Assembly: GCF_027943255.1 (NCBI RefSeq)
Contig: NC_072896.1
Span: forward strand, 7,998,001-8,062,000
Length of the DNA: 64,000 nucleotides
Direction of reading: 5' to 3'
Origin: Anastrepha obliqua
Lineage: Eukaryota; Arthropoda; Insecta; Diptera; Tephritidae
Part shown: positions 1-11,190 of the stretch, one piece after another
Numbering within the stretch: the first letter of the stretch is position 1
How the letters are laid out: each line of letters opens with the position of its first letter
Notes under the pieces: generated by a model
Database searches by the model: none
What the model was told of the DNA's origin: nothing
Seen by the model: the letters and a program-made list of their open reading frames with translations, nothing else
Program-made: the position numbers and the translations under genes

Positions 1-350
1 AGTGTTTGATGTTCATTATTTTGTTTTTTAATTTTATTTCCTTATTTGGTTTTCATCAATAAAATCGTCGCTGAAATTTTTTTAATTTTTTTTATTAATG
101 TAATTTTTATTTTATTCTTTTTCTGGGTTATCTAAAATCTTGAATATTGAGACAGGAAATTAAATAGGGAAATCTGCGTTACAATCGCATCTGTAATCAA
201 CACGTGTGTGTGTAGGTTTTAGATGGAGAAATCAGTGCAATTAAATTTAATATGAATAGTGTGGCAAAGGGAGAAAAAAATCTTTGCGACTCCATTTACA
301 GAACCAACAGCAGTTGAATGCATTGATGTAAGTAGCCATTTATATTCATG
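1..350. other. AT-rich non-coding flank
   Basis: This stretch is A/T-rich with short T and A runs. I see no coding potential, RNA gene or recognisable repeat before the terminal repeat that begins near 351. Confidence 0.5.
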
Positions 351-467
351 TATGTATGCTCACAATAATAGCAGCGTGACATATTGCAAGGTTTTGACTT
401 TTAATTTAATTTTTTTTTTTAATTTTTGTATGAAAATATAGTTTATATATATATACTTTATATATGA

Positions 468-597
468 TTGGCGCTTGCACTCTGTTTAGGTGTTTGGTTG
501 AACTTCCCCCAAACAAACAAATGGAGGGATCTACAGTTTGAAGCTGACTCCGAACGGCAGATATTTTTTTGTGGAGCTTTTATATGGCAGAATTACA
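468..597 (-). repeat. tRNA-derived SINE, 3' body fragment (minus)
   Basis: The segment GGCGCTTGCACTCTGTTTAGG, followed by an ACAAATGGAGGGATCTACAG block and a CCGAACGGCAGATATTTTTT block, matches the body of the SINE copies at 18974-19266, 47500-47800, 53569-53659 and 61979-62224. This copy lacks the tRNA-like head. It lies inside the TIR element at 351-1737. Confidence 0.65.
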
Positions 598-877
598 CAC
601 TTAGAAAAAATTAAAACATTTAACCAATTTTCATCGAAATTTCAAACTTTGTAAATAAAATTTAAAAAAAATTCGAGCTTTCGTTGTAAAGTAGAAAATA
701 CTTAAGGGGACAAATACATGTAAACTTTCGAAATTTTTTTTTACAAAATATAATCCTTTAATGTGTAAAAAAAATTTTAGAACGTAAATTTAAGTATTTC
801 TTATATTATAGATTGCCAACCGTGACGACTCTCTTCTTTGCGTTCGAGCGCTGAGAGAGATATAGTTACGTTGCATT

Positions 878-990
878 CAAACTTTAGACGCGTTTTTCTC
901 AAAACTATATTTTTCAAATGGGCGTACACGATAACTCGAAAAGTTAATGACCGATCTCCCTAAAATTTTGCACACATATTTTTTATGATG
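878..990 (+). repeat. Dispersed A/T-rich repeat, copy A
   Basis: A block starting CAAACTTTAGACGCGTTTTT, with ACTCGAAAAG and a CTCCCTAAAATTTTGCACA-like segment downstream, is matched by the block at 3522-3642 (CAAACTTTAAAAGCGTTTTT, ACTCGAAAACGGCTAA). I do not know its class. It lies inside the TIR element interior, so it may belong to that element's internal sequence. Confidence 0.4.
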
Positions 991-1984
991 TTACTTTCTA
1001 TGTGTTTTAAGTTTTCGAAAATACTTGGAAAAAATAATTTTTTCGAAGCAAAAATAGTAGAAAAATTCGCCCGAAAATTCATTTTTTTTAAGCATTTTAT
1101 TCCGCGAATTTTTTTTCCATTTCTTTTTAATTCATGTAGAAATTATGACATTCTTAAACTAAAAAAATTTTGGTTTTTTTTTGTTCAGGTCACTGAGGAA
1201 GATGCTACAATGCCCGCCGATTGAGAAGCCCCGCTGCGATCTTCCTGGAAGAATTGAGTGTACATCCGCCATTTTAAATAATTAAAAAAAAATTTATATA
1301 ATTTTAATGTACTGTAAACTGTATGTCAATTTTGAAAATAATGTATTAACTTCTTCATTTTAAATAATTTTAATGAAAATCAGGGACAATATGGCCGTTG
1401 ACAGGTATCTGTCCCCTTCAGGGCGTCAATAAAAAAAATTATCAAAAATCAATGCGGATTTTGAGTCCCTTCAAACTGTCATAACATTGCACCAAAACTG
1501 AATGGGCTACAAAAATTGCATACCAAAATTTTTTCTAAAGATTCGGACAAAAAAGTTCGGAATTTCAAAGAAAATTTGTTGATTTTTTTTTAGTTTTTTG
1601 CAAAGTTTGAAGCTTTGAATTACATCATTTTTGTTGCATGATGAGCTATATTTTTATAAAAAAAAAATAACAAATAAAGAAAAAAAGTAGTTAGGACTTT
1701 ACCATATGCAGAGCTGCTATTATTGGAAGCACAGGTGTACTTATTTATAGCTATGAACAATGCTCATATAGTCATTACAATAGGAACGCTTTCTTTATCT
1801 ATCGATAAATCTATCTATCTATCGGTGCTACTTGGAAAATTTTAAAACTATTAGTCTGGATCACTTGGTCGCTCCAAAAACTGTGTTGCAAATGCCCTTA
1901 ATCCCAAAAAGTCCGCAGAACAAAGTGATGAGAAAAAGAAAAAAAAAAGAAAACGACCTGCACTTCTGATAATTTAATTTTGAC

Positions 1985-2544
1985 CCTTGCCAAGAGGGAT
2001 TCTTTTAAGTCATCATGGCCATTGCAGCTTAAATGAACAACGTAGTAACAGCGAGAACTGTACGACATCGATTGTACAACATGAACCTACCAGGCAGAAT
2101 ATCTCACAAAGTTCATCTGTTGAAACAAGCAAATTTAAGGAAGAGGAAAAGTTTTGCGCAAGAGCGCAAGTCATGGTGTGAACCAGAGGGTACGAAAAAA
2201 TGGTAAAAAATACTTTGGAGCGCTGAAATAAAAAAATAAATAAATCATGCAGGTCGAAATTTCAGATGTCCTAAAGGACAAGAGTTCTCACCACGGTTCA
2301 CAAACAAAAAAAAAAAGTCAAGCACGGTGGCGGAGACCTAATGATTTGCGGATGCTTTTCTTGGTATGGAGTAGGATCTATGCACCTCATAACCAATAAA
2401 ATGGGCAAATTTAATTGCGAGGAAATATTTTATGAAGTGATGCTAACATTTGCTGAGAGGAATATGCCACTTCGGTGGCTTTTTATGCAAGATAATGAGC
2501 CAAAACACTACTTAATGTTAGTACATAAAAGGTTCATGAAAGTA
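1985..2544 (+). pseudogene. Tc1-like transposase relic, 5' and middle part
   Basis: Two blocks read as a decayed DD34E (Tc1) transposase, the DNA cut-and-paste enzyme of Tc1 elements. The first, around 2050-2200, translates to an N-terminal helix-turn-helix region with peptides such as TARTVRHRLYNMNLPGRISH and ANLRKRKSFAQERKSW. The second, around 2320-2544, gives VKHGGGDLMICGCFSW, then MPLRWLFMQDNEPKH, which carries the second catalytic Asp. Between them the frame is broken and part of the region with the first Asp is missing. The sequence stops in mid-domain at 2544, where a rosa-like mariner has inserted at a TA; the transposase resumes after 3153. It is clearly inactive. Confidence 0.7.
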
Positions 2545-3151
2545 AAGAATCCGCCATATAACTTTACGGAATTAAAAATGCTATAAAAAAGAAACTAATC
2601 AATATGTTTCCAAACTGTTTTTTGTAATTTGAAGTACAATCCTTCCGGTTAATGATGGAACACAACTTCATTCATATGGCTGCCTCGGCTAGCCATGCAC
2701 CATCCCATCCGATCGGTCCAATTTTTCAACACATTTTCGATTGTATGCGGCTGTATTTCAGCTATGACATCGCGTATGTTGGTCTTCAGTGCATCAATTG
2801 TTGCTGGTTTGTTGGCATAACACTGGTCTTTGACGGTACCCCAAAGATAATAATCCAACGGCGTCAAATCGCAGCTCCGAAGTGGCCAAACGCAAAGTAA
2901 CGCACATACGCTTCATTCGGTGCCTTTCTTCTTCCCATTGCCATACGTAATTTTCGTACACATTCTGCAACATTACCATGATTTTCAAAGTAATGTCGCA
3001 ATATTTCCCAGCGTTCTTTGAGCGTATACACAACCATTTTTGTTCAGCGGAAGAATAAAACTAATTTTCTGTCAAATCAGATGACAGCTAAGTGTTACCA
3101 TTCTTCAAATAATACCTAGTTCAAATCCGTAACGATAGATGGCGGGCCCTG
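2545..3151 (-). mobile_element. Rosa-like (D,D41D) mariner, internally deleted, nested in Tc1 relic
   Basis: Terminal repeats are AAGAATCCGCCATATAACTT at 2545 and, on the opposite strand, CAGGGCCCGCCATCTATCGT ending at 3151. TA flanks both ends (2543-2544 and 3152-3153). At 607 bp it is about half the length expected for a complete mariner. It lies exactly between two halves of a Tc1-like transposase, so it is younger than that element. Confidence 0.75.
2649..3037 (-). pseudogene. Rosa-like mariner transposase, internal deletion
   Basis: Reading from the ATG at 3037 toward 2649, the N-terminus starts MVVYTLKERWEILRHYFENHG (first HTH region) and runs about 46 codons. It then jumps, out of frame, to the C-terminal part: WPLRSCDLTPLDYYLWG (third catalytic Asp in TPLD), KPATIDALKTNIRDVI, ENVLKNWTDRM and a terminal SRGSHMNEVVFHH. 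The first two catalytic aspartates are absent. The C-terminal layout (CDLTPLDYYLWG, then KPxTID, then a GSH/GGH tail) is shared with the copies at 17338, 33838 and 35231. It is non-functional. Confidence 0.75.
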
Positions 3152-3153
3152 TA

Positions 3154-3392
3154 TAAAATAAAAAGTCACTCAAGCTAAATCCCATTGAAAACCTTTGGGG
3201 AGATTTAAAAAGCGAGTCGGGAGAGAAACATTCAAAGATAAGTAGGATTTATGGCAAAAAGTCAACAAACTTTGGCATTCCAATCCCACAGAAACCTAAC
3301 GCAGGGTTACCAAATTCTATGCCAAATCGAATACAACAAGTCATTGCCAATCATTGTAAACACAGCTTCATTAAGGGAATACATACAGTCAA
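3154..3392 (+). pseudogene. Tc1-like transposase relic, 3' part
   Basis: Just downstream of the nested mariner, the frame resumes with SLKLNPIENLWGDLKSESG, the conserved C-terminal block with the catalytic Glu of DD34E (NPIENLWG). The usual SPD preceding it is changed to SLK. Weak Tc1-like sequence continues to about 3390. It completes the gene that is interrupted at 2544. Confidence 0.65.
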
Positions 3393-6133
3393 AATTTTCA
3401 AAAAACGATTTTTTTTTCTTAATTTACATATATTTAGGAAAAATTAAATTCGTTCCGTTGACAATTTTCGAAGTTACTCGCAAATTTGAAAAGGCGTTTC
3501 AGAGTGTTTGTAAAGTGCTTTTCAAACTTTAAAAGCGTTTTTCTGAAAATGGTGTTTTCAAAGTCGGTGGCCAACATTACTCGAAAACGGCTAAACTGAC
3601 TGTCTCAAAATTTAACACGAGCTTCTTAAATATATTTTTAATAATTAATCGAAAATTTTTTCTCAGCGATAAATATATTTTTTTTTTGTTTTTATAAATT
3701 TTGGTCAAAAATCGATTTTTTTTAGAAACCGTCATTTTGTAAAAAAAAATATTTTGCTTATTCCTTCGATTAATTACTAGATTCAATATTACTTTAACGA
3801 AATTTGTTTGGTTTTCTTAATTTTAGAGCTTGACTTGTTTACAGTAGCACAGGAAACAAACTATGTGACATATAATATCATGCTGAAATTTGCCATGTAA
3901 GCTTATAACAGTCCTACCAAAAAACAAAAAATTTATTTTTGCCATATGTCATCCGCGGACCGTTTTATTTATAACGTCTCGTTTATATTTGAGCAGAAGG
4001 TACATAGTGTGCACTGCAAAACGTCTTTTTTAAGAGGAGCTCCCGGAGATCAGCTGTAGCTCCTTTAATACTAAATCAATACTAAGTCTTAAAATACAGT
4101 TCAAAAATAAGATAATGTGTGTACAAATTTTTAGATCAGTAAACTCAAAAGTTTTCTCAGAAAAAATACTGGAAAATTCGCTTTTTTCGGACTTCTAACT
4201 GTATACAACCCCTTAAGCTTCAATAATTTAAATGGCATTATTAATAAAATTACTAACTTCTTTTTGTGCCTATTTCTATTTCTTTTGTGCCTATTTTAAT
4301 GACCATATGAATATTTCCGTTTTGTTCCTATTCTCACTGGTTTAAATTTTAAAATATCCTTGAACTATTATGTAAATCCCTTACATTAATCTATGAATAT
4401 TTGTTATTATTAGTTCAAAAACTTGCATTTTTCGTATGAATGTTGAAGTACCTATTTTAATGACCATATGTGTCCATATGACTGTTTGTTTGCTTGAAGA
4501 ACATAACGACTAAAAAAATCAAATCATCGAGAAAAACGGCTTCAAAATTCGCTTTTTACTTTGCATCCCTAAGTAAAACGAAAATACATATTTTCGTCAT
4601 TCATATTAATAGATATAGACATGAATTTTTTACACAGAAAAAGGGAGAGGTGGCTGGTCAGTTCCGCATACTGATATAAAAATTAAATTAATTAAAATAA
4701 AAAATTAAAAAAATATTTTTAGGTTGTGACGTTCTTCCGGCAATATATACTCGTTAATAGCAGTATAAAAATATATAAAAATAAACTAAAGAACCTTCAA
4801 ACCCTCATACATTTCTTAGTTCAACTTTTATGTAAAAGCACAAAAAAGAAAAATTATAAAAATCTTAGCATTCACAATTTGCTAATAATCTTCTGAAATA
4901 TCCACGTTCTTTAAACAATCGTGATTATCAGATTTGTGACTATTAGTAAATAATAAACAACAACATAAACACAAATGCCTGCATAAGTGGAAAAAAATTC
5001 TTTAACGTGGCTTTGATGTCAACAAACTCGTTTGCAATTCTTAGCACAAAGCCAATGTCAAATTCAAACGAGCAAAAATTAAGCAAATTAATGCCATACA
5101 GTAGAACAGCTCAATGAAGTGAACGACAGGAAATTGCAAGTACCTCAAAGTGCTGAATCGGATTAAGATCAGGTTTTGCATATTGCGAATACATAGAGAG
5201 TGGAAGGTTTAGAACTGGCACGCCTTCAAATTTGAGGGAATTTAATATACCGCCAAATGAAATGGGCAAAATTTGAGTAAGAGCGCAGGAATTATTTGAA
5301 ATATAATTAAATTTGCGTTATTGGCATACATGTTTTTAAAGTGCATATACATACATACATAAGTAAATACATGCGTATATATTTCTGTTACTATATACTT
5401 TTATGCATCTACTTTTATATACATATAAATTTTTATATTACAAAACAAACTTATTTACAATTACCCACATAACTGTGGTTAGCAAATATTTTCAGTTATT
5501 TTCATTTTACTTAAAACCATTTCAGCGCATGTTAATTGCCGGATATGGAAATTACAGCGAATTCCTTCACGAACATTAAAATAAGTGGCTGCTGGGTAGC
5601 CAATACTGGTACTCTCTTAATGCATGTGGCGGCCAGACGACTACCACTGGTGTAATAATAGTTGTTGCTAAGTGTTTTTATTAACCAGAAAAGGACCAGC
5701 TTCATTAAAACTTTTGAAATTTTTATATAAATATATCTTTTTCTTACTTGAATTAGCTATTAGGAAAATTGATGCTTTGCTATTTTCGGCTTCTGAGAAA
5801 TTACACCGAAAATCGCATGCGATTTCGATTGAAATGATATATTTGACATGCATACAATACAGTTTAAGATCTTTGTTAAACACTGCAAAATAAGCACAAT
5901 AAAACAGCAAAGTGGTGATTCCAACGACTCTGTTTTAATAATAAGGGCGTCGAAGATGAGGTCAGTCTAATCGTCAAAATTTCGAAGAAACTATGGAAAT
6001 CGTTTTGCCTGAGCGGCATGTGAGCCAAATATATGAGTAAAAAAATACCTAGGTCTTGTTTTCACAATAGCGGAGTGCTTATTTTCATTGCTAGCTAAAT
6101 GATGGCGAAGTTTTAAGGCATGCATCTGTTATT
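3393..6133. other. AT-rich non-coding span
   Basis: No gene was recognised. The span holds a second copy of a dispersed repeat (3522-3642), a 20-bp direct repeat CCTATTTTAATGACCATATG near 4292 and 4452, a short ATAC/ACAT microsatellite near 5345-5375, and long A/T runs. The short open frames here have no recognisable motifs and skewed composition. Confidence 0.5.
3522..3642 (+). repeat. Dispersed A/T-rich repeat, copy B
   Basis: This block aligns by eye with 878-990, sharing CAAACTTTAAAAGCGTTTTT and ACTCGAAAACGGCTAA-type segments in the same order. Class unknown. Confidence 0.4.
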
Positions 6134-6402
6134 AGGCCTCTTGTATTCACCACTTCTCTGCTCGCTATGTCTGTGCTCGACTAACTTGACGAAAACTTTG
6201 CATGTAAAAGCAACAATAAAATTAACGACTAAGATTCGCCGCTAGCAAGTATTGTTCTACCTTATAAAACTGGTATAACTCACTATTTTACAAACAAATG
6301 TAATTTAAGGCAGCTCTATTCCAGCGTTGCCATTTTATGTTCATTTATACCAGTTGCTTAATCTATTTCCCACTTGCTAACGTTTGGCGAAAAGAAGAGA
6401 CC
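6134..6402. mobile_element. MITE (TIR AGGCCTCTT...), copy 1
   Basis: The left end AGGCCTCTTGTATTCACCA and the complement of the right end (TGGCGAAAAGAAGAGACCT) form imperfect TIRs of about 20 bp flanked by ATT on both sides. A second copy at 39621-39844 shares the ends and interior blocks, including CACTTCTCTGCTCG, CTTGACGAAAA and TTTATACCAGTTGCTT. There is no open frame of note. It is a small non-autonomous DNA element; I cannot name its superfamily. Confidence 0.55.
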
Positions 6403-6698
6403 TATTAGGGATTCATAATTTGTTTGTGGTGCACTGCAAGCTTAATTCTGCTAATTTTTCCAGAATTTACAGCAACCTTAAGGAACTGATGCTCTCTGGA
6501 AATAGCAATAGCAACTTGTCTGTTAGTTTAAGGCGGCTGTTAGATTCATTAACAGATGACTGTTAAGGAAACACTTTGAAGCCAAGAGACATATCTTTTA
6601 TTGCCCCTAAGTAGTTGTCAGTTTTCCATAAAGCTTCAGAGAGCTAAATTATTAACTTGAAGGGGAAGGTGCTTCTAGAGAGAAGTAGTAATCAAGGC

Positions 6699-6891
6699 TG
6701 ATGACCGGCCACTTTCTGTGGGCAAAGCACATGGCAAAGGTAGGCATCTCAGTCAGTGTACTCTGCCCAGCTTGTGAAGAGGAGGATGAGACGGCGGACC
6801 ACTTCCTGTGCGTCTGCCCCGCCTTCGCTCGAATCAGGACTTCATTAATGTCTGAGTGCTAGCACTTGCACTTGCTAGTTGTCCCGACAAA
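6699..6891 (+). pseudogene. LINE ORF2 3' end fragment with poly(A)
   Basis: It translates to a LINE C-terminal zinc-ribbon-like region: VSVLCPACEEEDETADHFLC followed by VCPAFARIR (Cys-x2-Cys ... His ... Cys). It then joins a 3' UTR, TTAATGTCTGAGTGCT ... TTGTCCCGACA, and a poly(A) run. The copy at 25596-25899 (minus) is the same family but has about 130 bp more between the CPAFARIR block and the UTR, so this copy has an internal deletion. It is 5'-truncated, as is usual for LINEs, and encodes no functional protein. Confidence 0.7.
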
Positions 6892-8483
6892 AAAAAAGTA
6901 ATTAAAACCAAATCTATATTTTTCTCACGGCTTATGCCTCATCACTAGTTATAGCTTGTATATTGGTTTTCTTTTTTAGTAATTTCAAATTCATGATTAT
7001 ACCTTTATTCTGTAATGTTTTATAACCATAAACTCAAATATATAATTGAAAAAACTTAGTTAAATAATTCATATGTTTTCATTTTTGTGATTTATATGAT
7101 TACTCGCTGAATGTTGTCGACAGTATGCAGCAGTGGTGAGCACAGTTATAGATGCCCCAAATACAAAAACTTCTACTCTTTTTTCTACAGTATGCAAATT
7201 TCTTCGGTATGCAAATTCATACTCGCATGCAAGGTAGATACAAAATTTTAATTTCTCGTTTTTTTATTTGCTTAAAATGCTAAATAGCGGCAAAACGATA
7301 CAATTTCAATTGACGTTTTTATGATAAAAGGCTAACGGGTTCAGCGGGCACCCCGCCGCATTTTAGTTCAGTGAATTGCCAACGACGGCAAGTTCTCATA
7401 GACCAAAGAGACTTAAGTAGACAAAATATTTCTATCTATTCTATACATACATATGCATCAATAAATGTGTGTATGGATATATATATATATGTATGTATGT
7501 AGGTATGTATGTATGCATGTATTTATATACACTACATATGTGACACGTCATTATTTTATTGCTTTTCGTTAATATTTATTTTTATATCATTTAATATACA
7601 GACATTTTTTTAATCAATAAATTGTTTATTGAAGATGCGAATGTGAATGTGAATAACTAAACATTACGTGTATACGTGTGTGTTAGTACACATTATACTC
7701 GAGATATATACGTAGATAAATTTGCATATTTATAGTGAAAATTTATAGAAAACTTCGCAGGTATTAAAATATGAATATTTCAATAGAAGTAGCAAACACT
7801 TTTTCACTGTCATAAAGAAAAGCAATGAATACCTAGTAATATTAAAAAAAGTATGTATTGATAAATGCTTTCATATTTCTTTCTTTCTTCACTTTCCATA
7901 TTCACTTCAATTGCCATCAAAAAAAGAAGAATCTGGTAACCTCCTCCTTTCGAGTTAGCATTGCAAATCATTTGGCTGTTAATTTTTATTCTTTGCCGCT
8001 TGCTGCTGCCGGTCGCCACATGAACATTACGAGGCGTGAACTTTCGTTTATTTACGCAACTCAGCTACGCCTCGCCGTGGTGTTGCTTAGCAGCAGTTAA
8101 TTAAGCGCAATAAAATGCATAAAGTGGTGAAGTAAATTAAAAATCGGCGCTGGGCATATGTTGTTTACGAGGGCAGTGCAATAACGAAGAAGAAGAAGCA
8201 GAAAAACAAGAAAAAGAAGCAGAACAAGCAACGATGACAGGCGCAAACAGAGAATTGTAGGTCAGAGGCGTATTTTGTGAGCATAAATTAGGGATTTACT
8301 TGCATTTTATGTGCAAGGGGAGTTAAGAGAGGTGTACCGGGAAATGAAAAGAGGCAATAGAGACAGGCAACAAAAATCAATGTAAGCAAAAATATCGTAC
8401 ATGAGAGTATGTAGGAGTATGGTTGCATTAAATTTTGACCAGCTTTGAGTAAAGCTGACAGAAAACCAGGAAAAAGCGAATAT
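6892..8483. other. Non-coding span with microsatellites
   Basis: No gene was recognised. An ATGT/TATG microsatellite lies near 7470-7520. From 8180 to 8240 the sequence is rich in GAAGAAGAAGCAGAA. The rest is A/T-rich and looks intronic or intergenic. Confidence 0.45.
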
Positions 8484-8566
8484 TAATATAAAAAAAATTG
8501 TTCTTTAAAAAATTTGCTATAATATAATTTAATATAAAAAAAATTGTTCTTTAAAAAAATTTGCTA
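8484..8566 (+). repeat. Two-copy tandem duplication
   Basis: A unit containing AATATAAAAAAAATTGTTCT followed by TTAAAAAATTTGCTA occurs twice, about 46 bp apart, with one extra A in the second copy. It is a recent local duplication in an A/T-rich stretch. Confidence 0.7.
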
Positions 8567-8687
8567 CAAAGAAAAATTAGCACGCGATAAATCTAAAAGT
8601 TTAATACTTTTGATCAGAAAAATCTTTGGCTTCCGTAGAGCCAAAAATTTGGTTAGGTATTCTTTATCCAGTTTTGAAGGAAAGTGA

Positions 8688-9361
8688 ATGGGTCTCGTGA
8701 TGAACGAGGACAAAACGAAGTACCTCCAAACAGTCGGCGCATTCGCGTGATTTCCAGGAACCAGCTCTAACACCGTTAATAATTTCAGCCTTGATATCCA
8801 ACATAAAATCTCTCTTGCCAACAAGTGCTACTTTGGACTAAAAAGGTAACTGAGTAGTAAAGTCCTCTCTCGACGAACAAAACTAACACTCTACAAGACT
8901 CTCATCAAGCCCGTACTAACGTATGGCGCAAAAGCATGTACGATGACAACATCTGATGAAGCGTCGCTTGAAGTGTTCGAGTGAAAGATTCTGCGGAAGA
9001 TTTTGGGACCTTTATACGTTGGCAAGGCCGAATATCGCAGTCGATGGAATAATGAGTTGTATGAGCTTTTCGAGGGCATAGACATAGCGCAACGAATGAA
9101 GATCCAGCGGCTTCGTTGGCTGGGTCATGTCGTCCGAATGGATATAAACGCTCCGGCTCTGAAAGTATTCGATGCGGTACCAGCTGGTGGTAGTAGAGTG
9201 AGAGGAAGGCCTCCTCTGTGTGAGAAGATCAGGTGGGGAAGGACTAGGCTTCACTTGGTGTGTCCAACTGGCGCCGGTTAGCATGAGAAAGAAACGGCTA
9301 AATCGCTTTGCTAAACTCGGCCGAAATAGTGTCAATCAAGAAGAAGGAGAAGTTAATAGCG
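8688..9361 (+). pseudogene. RTE-like LINE ORF2, C-terminal relic
   Basis: The frame begins GLVMNEDKTKY (end of an RT domain) and continues through LSRRTKLTLYKTLIKPVLTY, then KILRKILGPLYVG, then MKIQRLRWLGHVVRMD, then RGRPPL. This order is typical of the post-RT region of RTE-type and related non-LTR elements. At least one stop (FE*KILRK) and frameshifts break it, so it encodes no working enzyme. Two further copies of its last about 250 bp occur at 34152-34388 and, split, at 40365-40419 plus 45839-45993. It ends in AATCAAGAAGAAGGAG and passes into a hexanucleotide repeat. The clade assignment is tentative. Confidence 0.7.
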
Positions 9362-9592
9362 TAGGAATACGAATACTAATACAAATACGATTACAAAATA
9401 TGGATAAAATACCAGTACAAAAAGACGCATATGAATACGAATGACAACACAAATACGAAGACCATTACGAATACGAATACCAAAAAAATACGAACACGAA
9501 TACGAATAGGGATATGGAAAGAATACGAATACGAATACGACTACGATTATGAACACGAATGCGATAACAAACACGAATGCGAATATAAATAT
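9362..9592 (+). repeat. (AATACG)n hexanucleotide array
   Basis: The sequence is a degenerate repeat of AATACG/TACGAA units for about 230 bp, immediately after the 3' end of the LINE relic. It could be an expanded LINE 3' tail or an independent microsatellite. Open frames in it encode only periodic peptides and are not genes. Confidence 0.8.
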
Positions 9593-11115
9593 TGCAAAAT
9601 GTGTCACATTAAAACCTCACGTTCACTTGTTTTTTCTAATAAATGATATTTTTGTCTAAAATACATGACACAACTTTTTTCACGTTTATAAAACAACAAT
9701 GAATTAAGTCCAATTAGAACTCTGGAAAGACAAAAGTACCCATTGCACATTAAATTTTATTCCCTCGGATCTCTGCTAAGAATGCACTTAGTCAGCGGCC
9801 ACTCCACTCAATTAAAATCGAAACTTACGGAATGCTTTAGCCAATCAACAACAACAAACAGCCGGCACCACATCCGCCCTCAACTAGTGGCACATATTTA
9901 TTATGCCACTTTTTTACTTTTGCCTTTCGAGTGCACTTTTTCAAGTAGCCATTGCACTCACCACCACCACCACCACCACCACTAACACACACACACACAT
10001 ACAATACAACTATTACATTAGCCACTACCTATTCCGCTGCTTCTTGGCTGCTGCATTATAGTGATTTTTTGCTGTTGTTGCCATTATGCATAAACAAGCA
10101 CCGGCGTTGTGCGCTTGTGTAGCACTTTATATGCAACATTAAACTATCAGCATGAAGCCATCAAAATCAACAATCAAAATCCAGTCAGCCACCCAAAATG
10201 TAACTCAATTCAACACACATCGCGAGCGCACCGAGGAGCTGCGGGCTCAGTGGCTACTGCTGTTGGATTGCGACAAAAGCGATTTTGTGGCAAGTAAACG
10301 TGCAAGTAAAAATGCAATCGCAGGCACATAAATGTAAAGATTTTGCGTCATACAAATACAATACGAGTACTCTCGCAGAATACTACAAACGTAGCACTGA
10401 AGTGAGGGGTGGGTTGAGGGCAGATTGTAGATATATGCAACAGCATGAGGCAAGCAATGCCAAGTAGCATAAAAAAACGTTTTTAAGAAGTCGCGCATTT
10501 ACTTAAATAGCGGTAAACTTGCAAGCAGTCAGCAGTCATATTGTGGCAACTAAGTAAATGTTGTCCATTAGAGCACAGGGCTCTCTGCAGCAGGCAGACA
10601 GCCATCCGATTGCTTGTTTCGCCGTTTTTTATTCGCCCAATGCTCAAGTGGAGCAGATCTGCTTTATTTGAAATCAGTTCCTCGAAATGGATTTTTTTTG
10701 TATTCACGTTTTGTGTTTGATTAATTGTACTTACGTATGTGCGTATATGCACATATGTATATATGTATGCATGTATGTATGTAATCATGTATGAACGCGT
10801 ACTTCACTTTAATGGCAATTAAGTTTTAAATTTGGGTCTTTTGTGGCCGCTTGAGTGCGGGTAATAAATGAATGAATAAGCAGGCCCGCGAAATAGTGCC
10901 TGAATGAGTGATTGGAATATTAGTTTGCATAAAGTATTGAAATTGTAAGGTATTGAATGAAGCGGAAGTGTTTGTTTGCTGCTGGCGCAATGGGTTGGAA
11001 ATGGGGGACAAGTGTTGTACTTAAAGAGCTTTGTGCTAAATGAGAAAAAATAGAAGTAAAGTGCATTTTATATGCGATAATTTTGAATTTATTTGAAGTA
11101 TCTTAAATATATATA
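9593..11115. other. Non-coding span with CAC/CA and TATG repeats
   Basis: No gene was recognised. A (CAC)n run at 9959-9982 is followed by (CA)n to about 10000, and an ATGT microsatellite lies near 10755-10783. The remainder has the look of unique intergenic or intronic fly DNA. Confidence 0.45.
9959..10000 (+). repeat. (CAC)n/(CA)n microsatellite
   Basis: Eight CAC triplets are followed by a CA dinucleotide run. Confidence 0.9.
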
Positions 11116-11142
11116 CCAGGTGTATAAGCTTAAATCCGCTGT
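11116..11142 (+). repeat. Mariner left TIR
   Basis: CCAGGTGTATAAGCTTAAATC followed by CGCTG, next to TA at 11114-11115. It resembles the Mos1 end CCAGGTGTACAAG. Confidence 0.85.
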
Positions 11143-11190
11143 TTTTTAGTAAAAAAAACCCATTTTTTTTATAGAAAGCAAAAAAATAAT

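Larger units (their letters stand above)
351..1737. mobile_element. Non-autonomous TIR DNA transposon (Tc1/mariner-like), copy 1
   Basis: The two ends carry inverted repeats built on AATAATAGCAG: CACAATAATAGCAGCG at 361-376, and the complement of GAGCTGCTATTATTGG near 1711-1726. A TA follows the right end at 1738. The 3' part (about 1431-1737) matches the 3' part of the element at 61663-62767, including the shared segment ATTATCAAAAATCAATGC. No transposase frame survives; the interior is A/T-rich and holds a SINE. The TA flank and TIR layout suggest a Tc1-like non-autonomous element. The exact left terminus is uncertain by a few bases because its TA is not clear. Confidence 0.55.

Noticed and set aside
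7943..8098. Possible short exon in a less A/T-rich stretch
   Set aside because: The 80-codon frame here has no recognisable motif and no convincing splice context.
9353..9646. Open frames on both strands across the AATACG array
   Set aside because: They exist only because the hexanucleotide repeat has no stops; the peptides are periodic.
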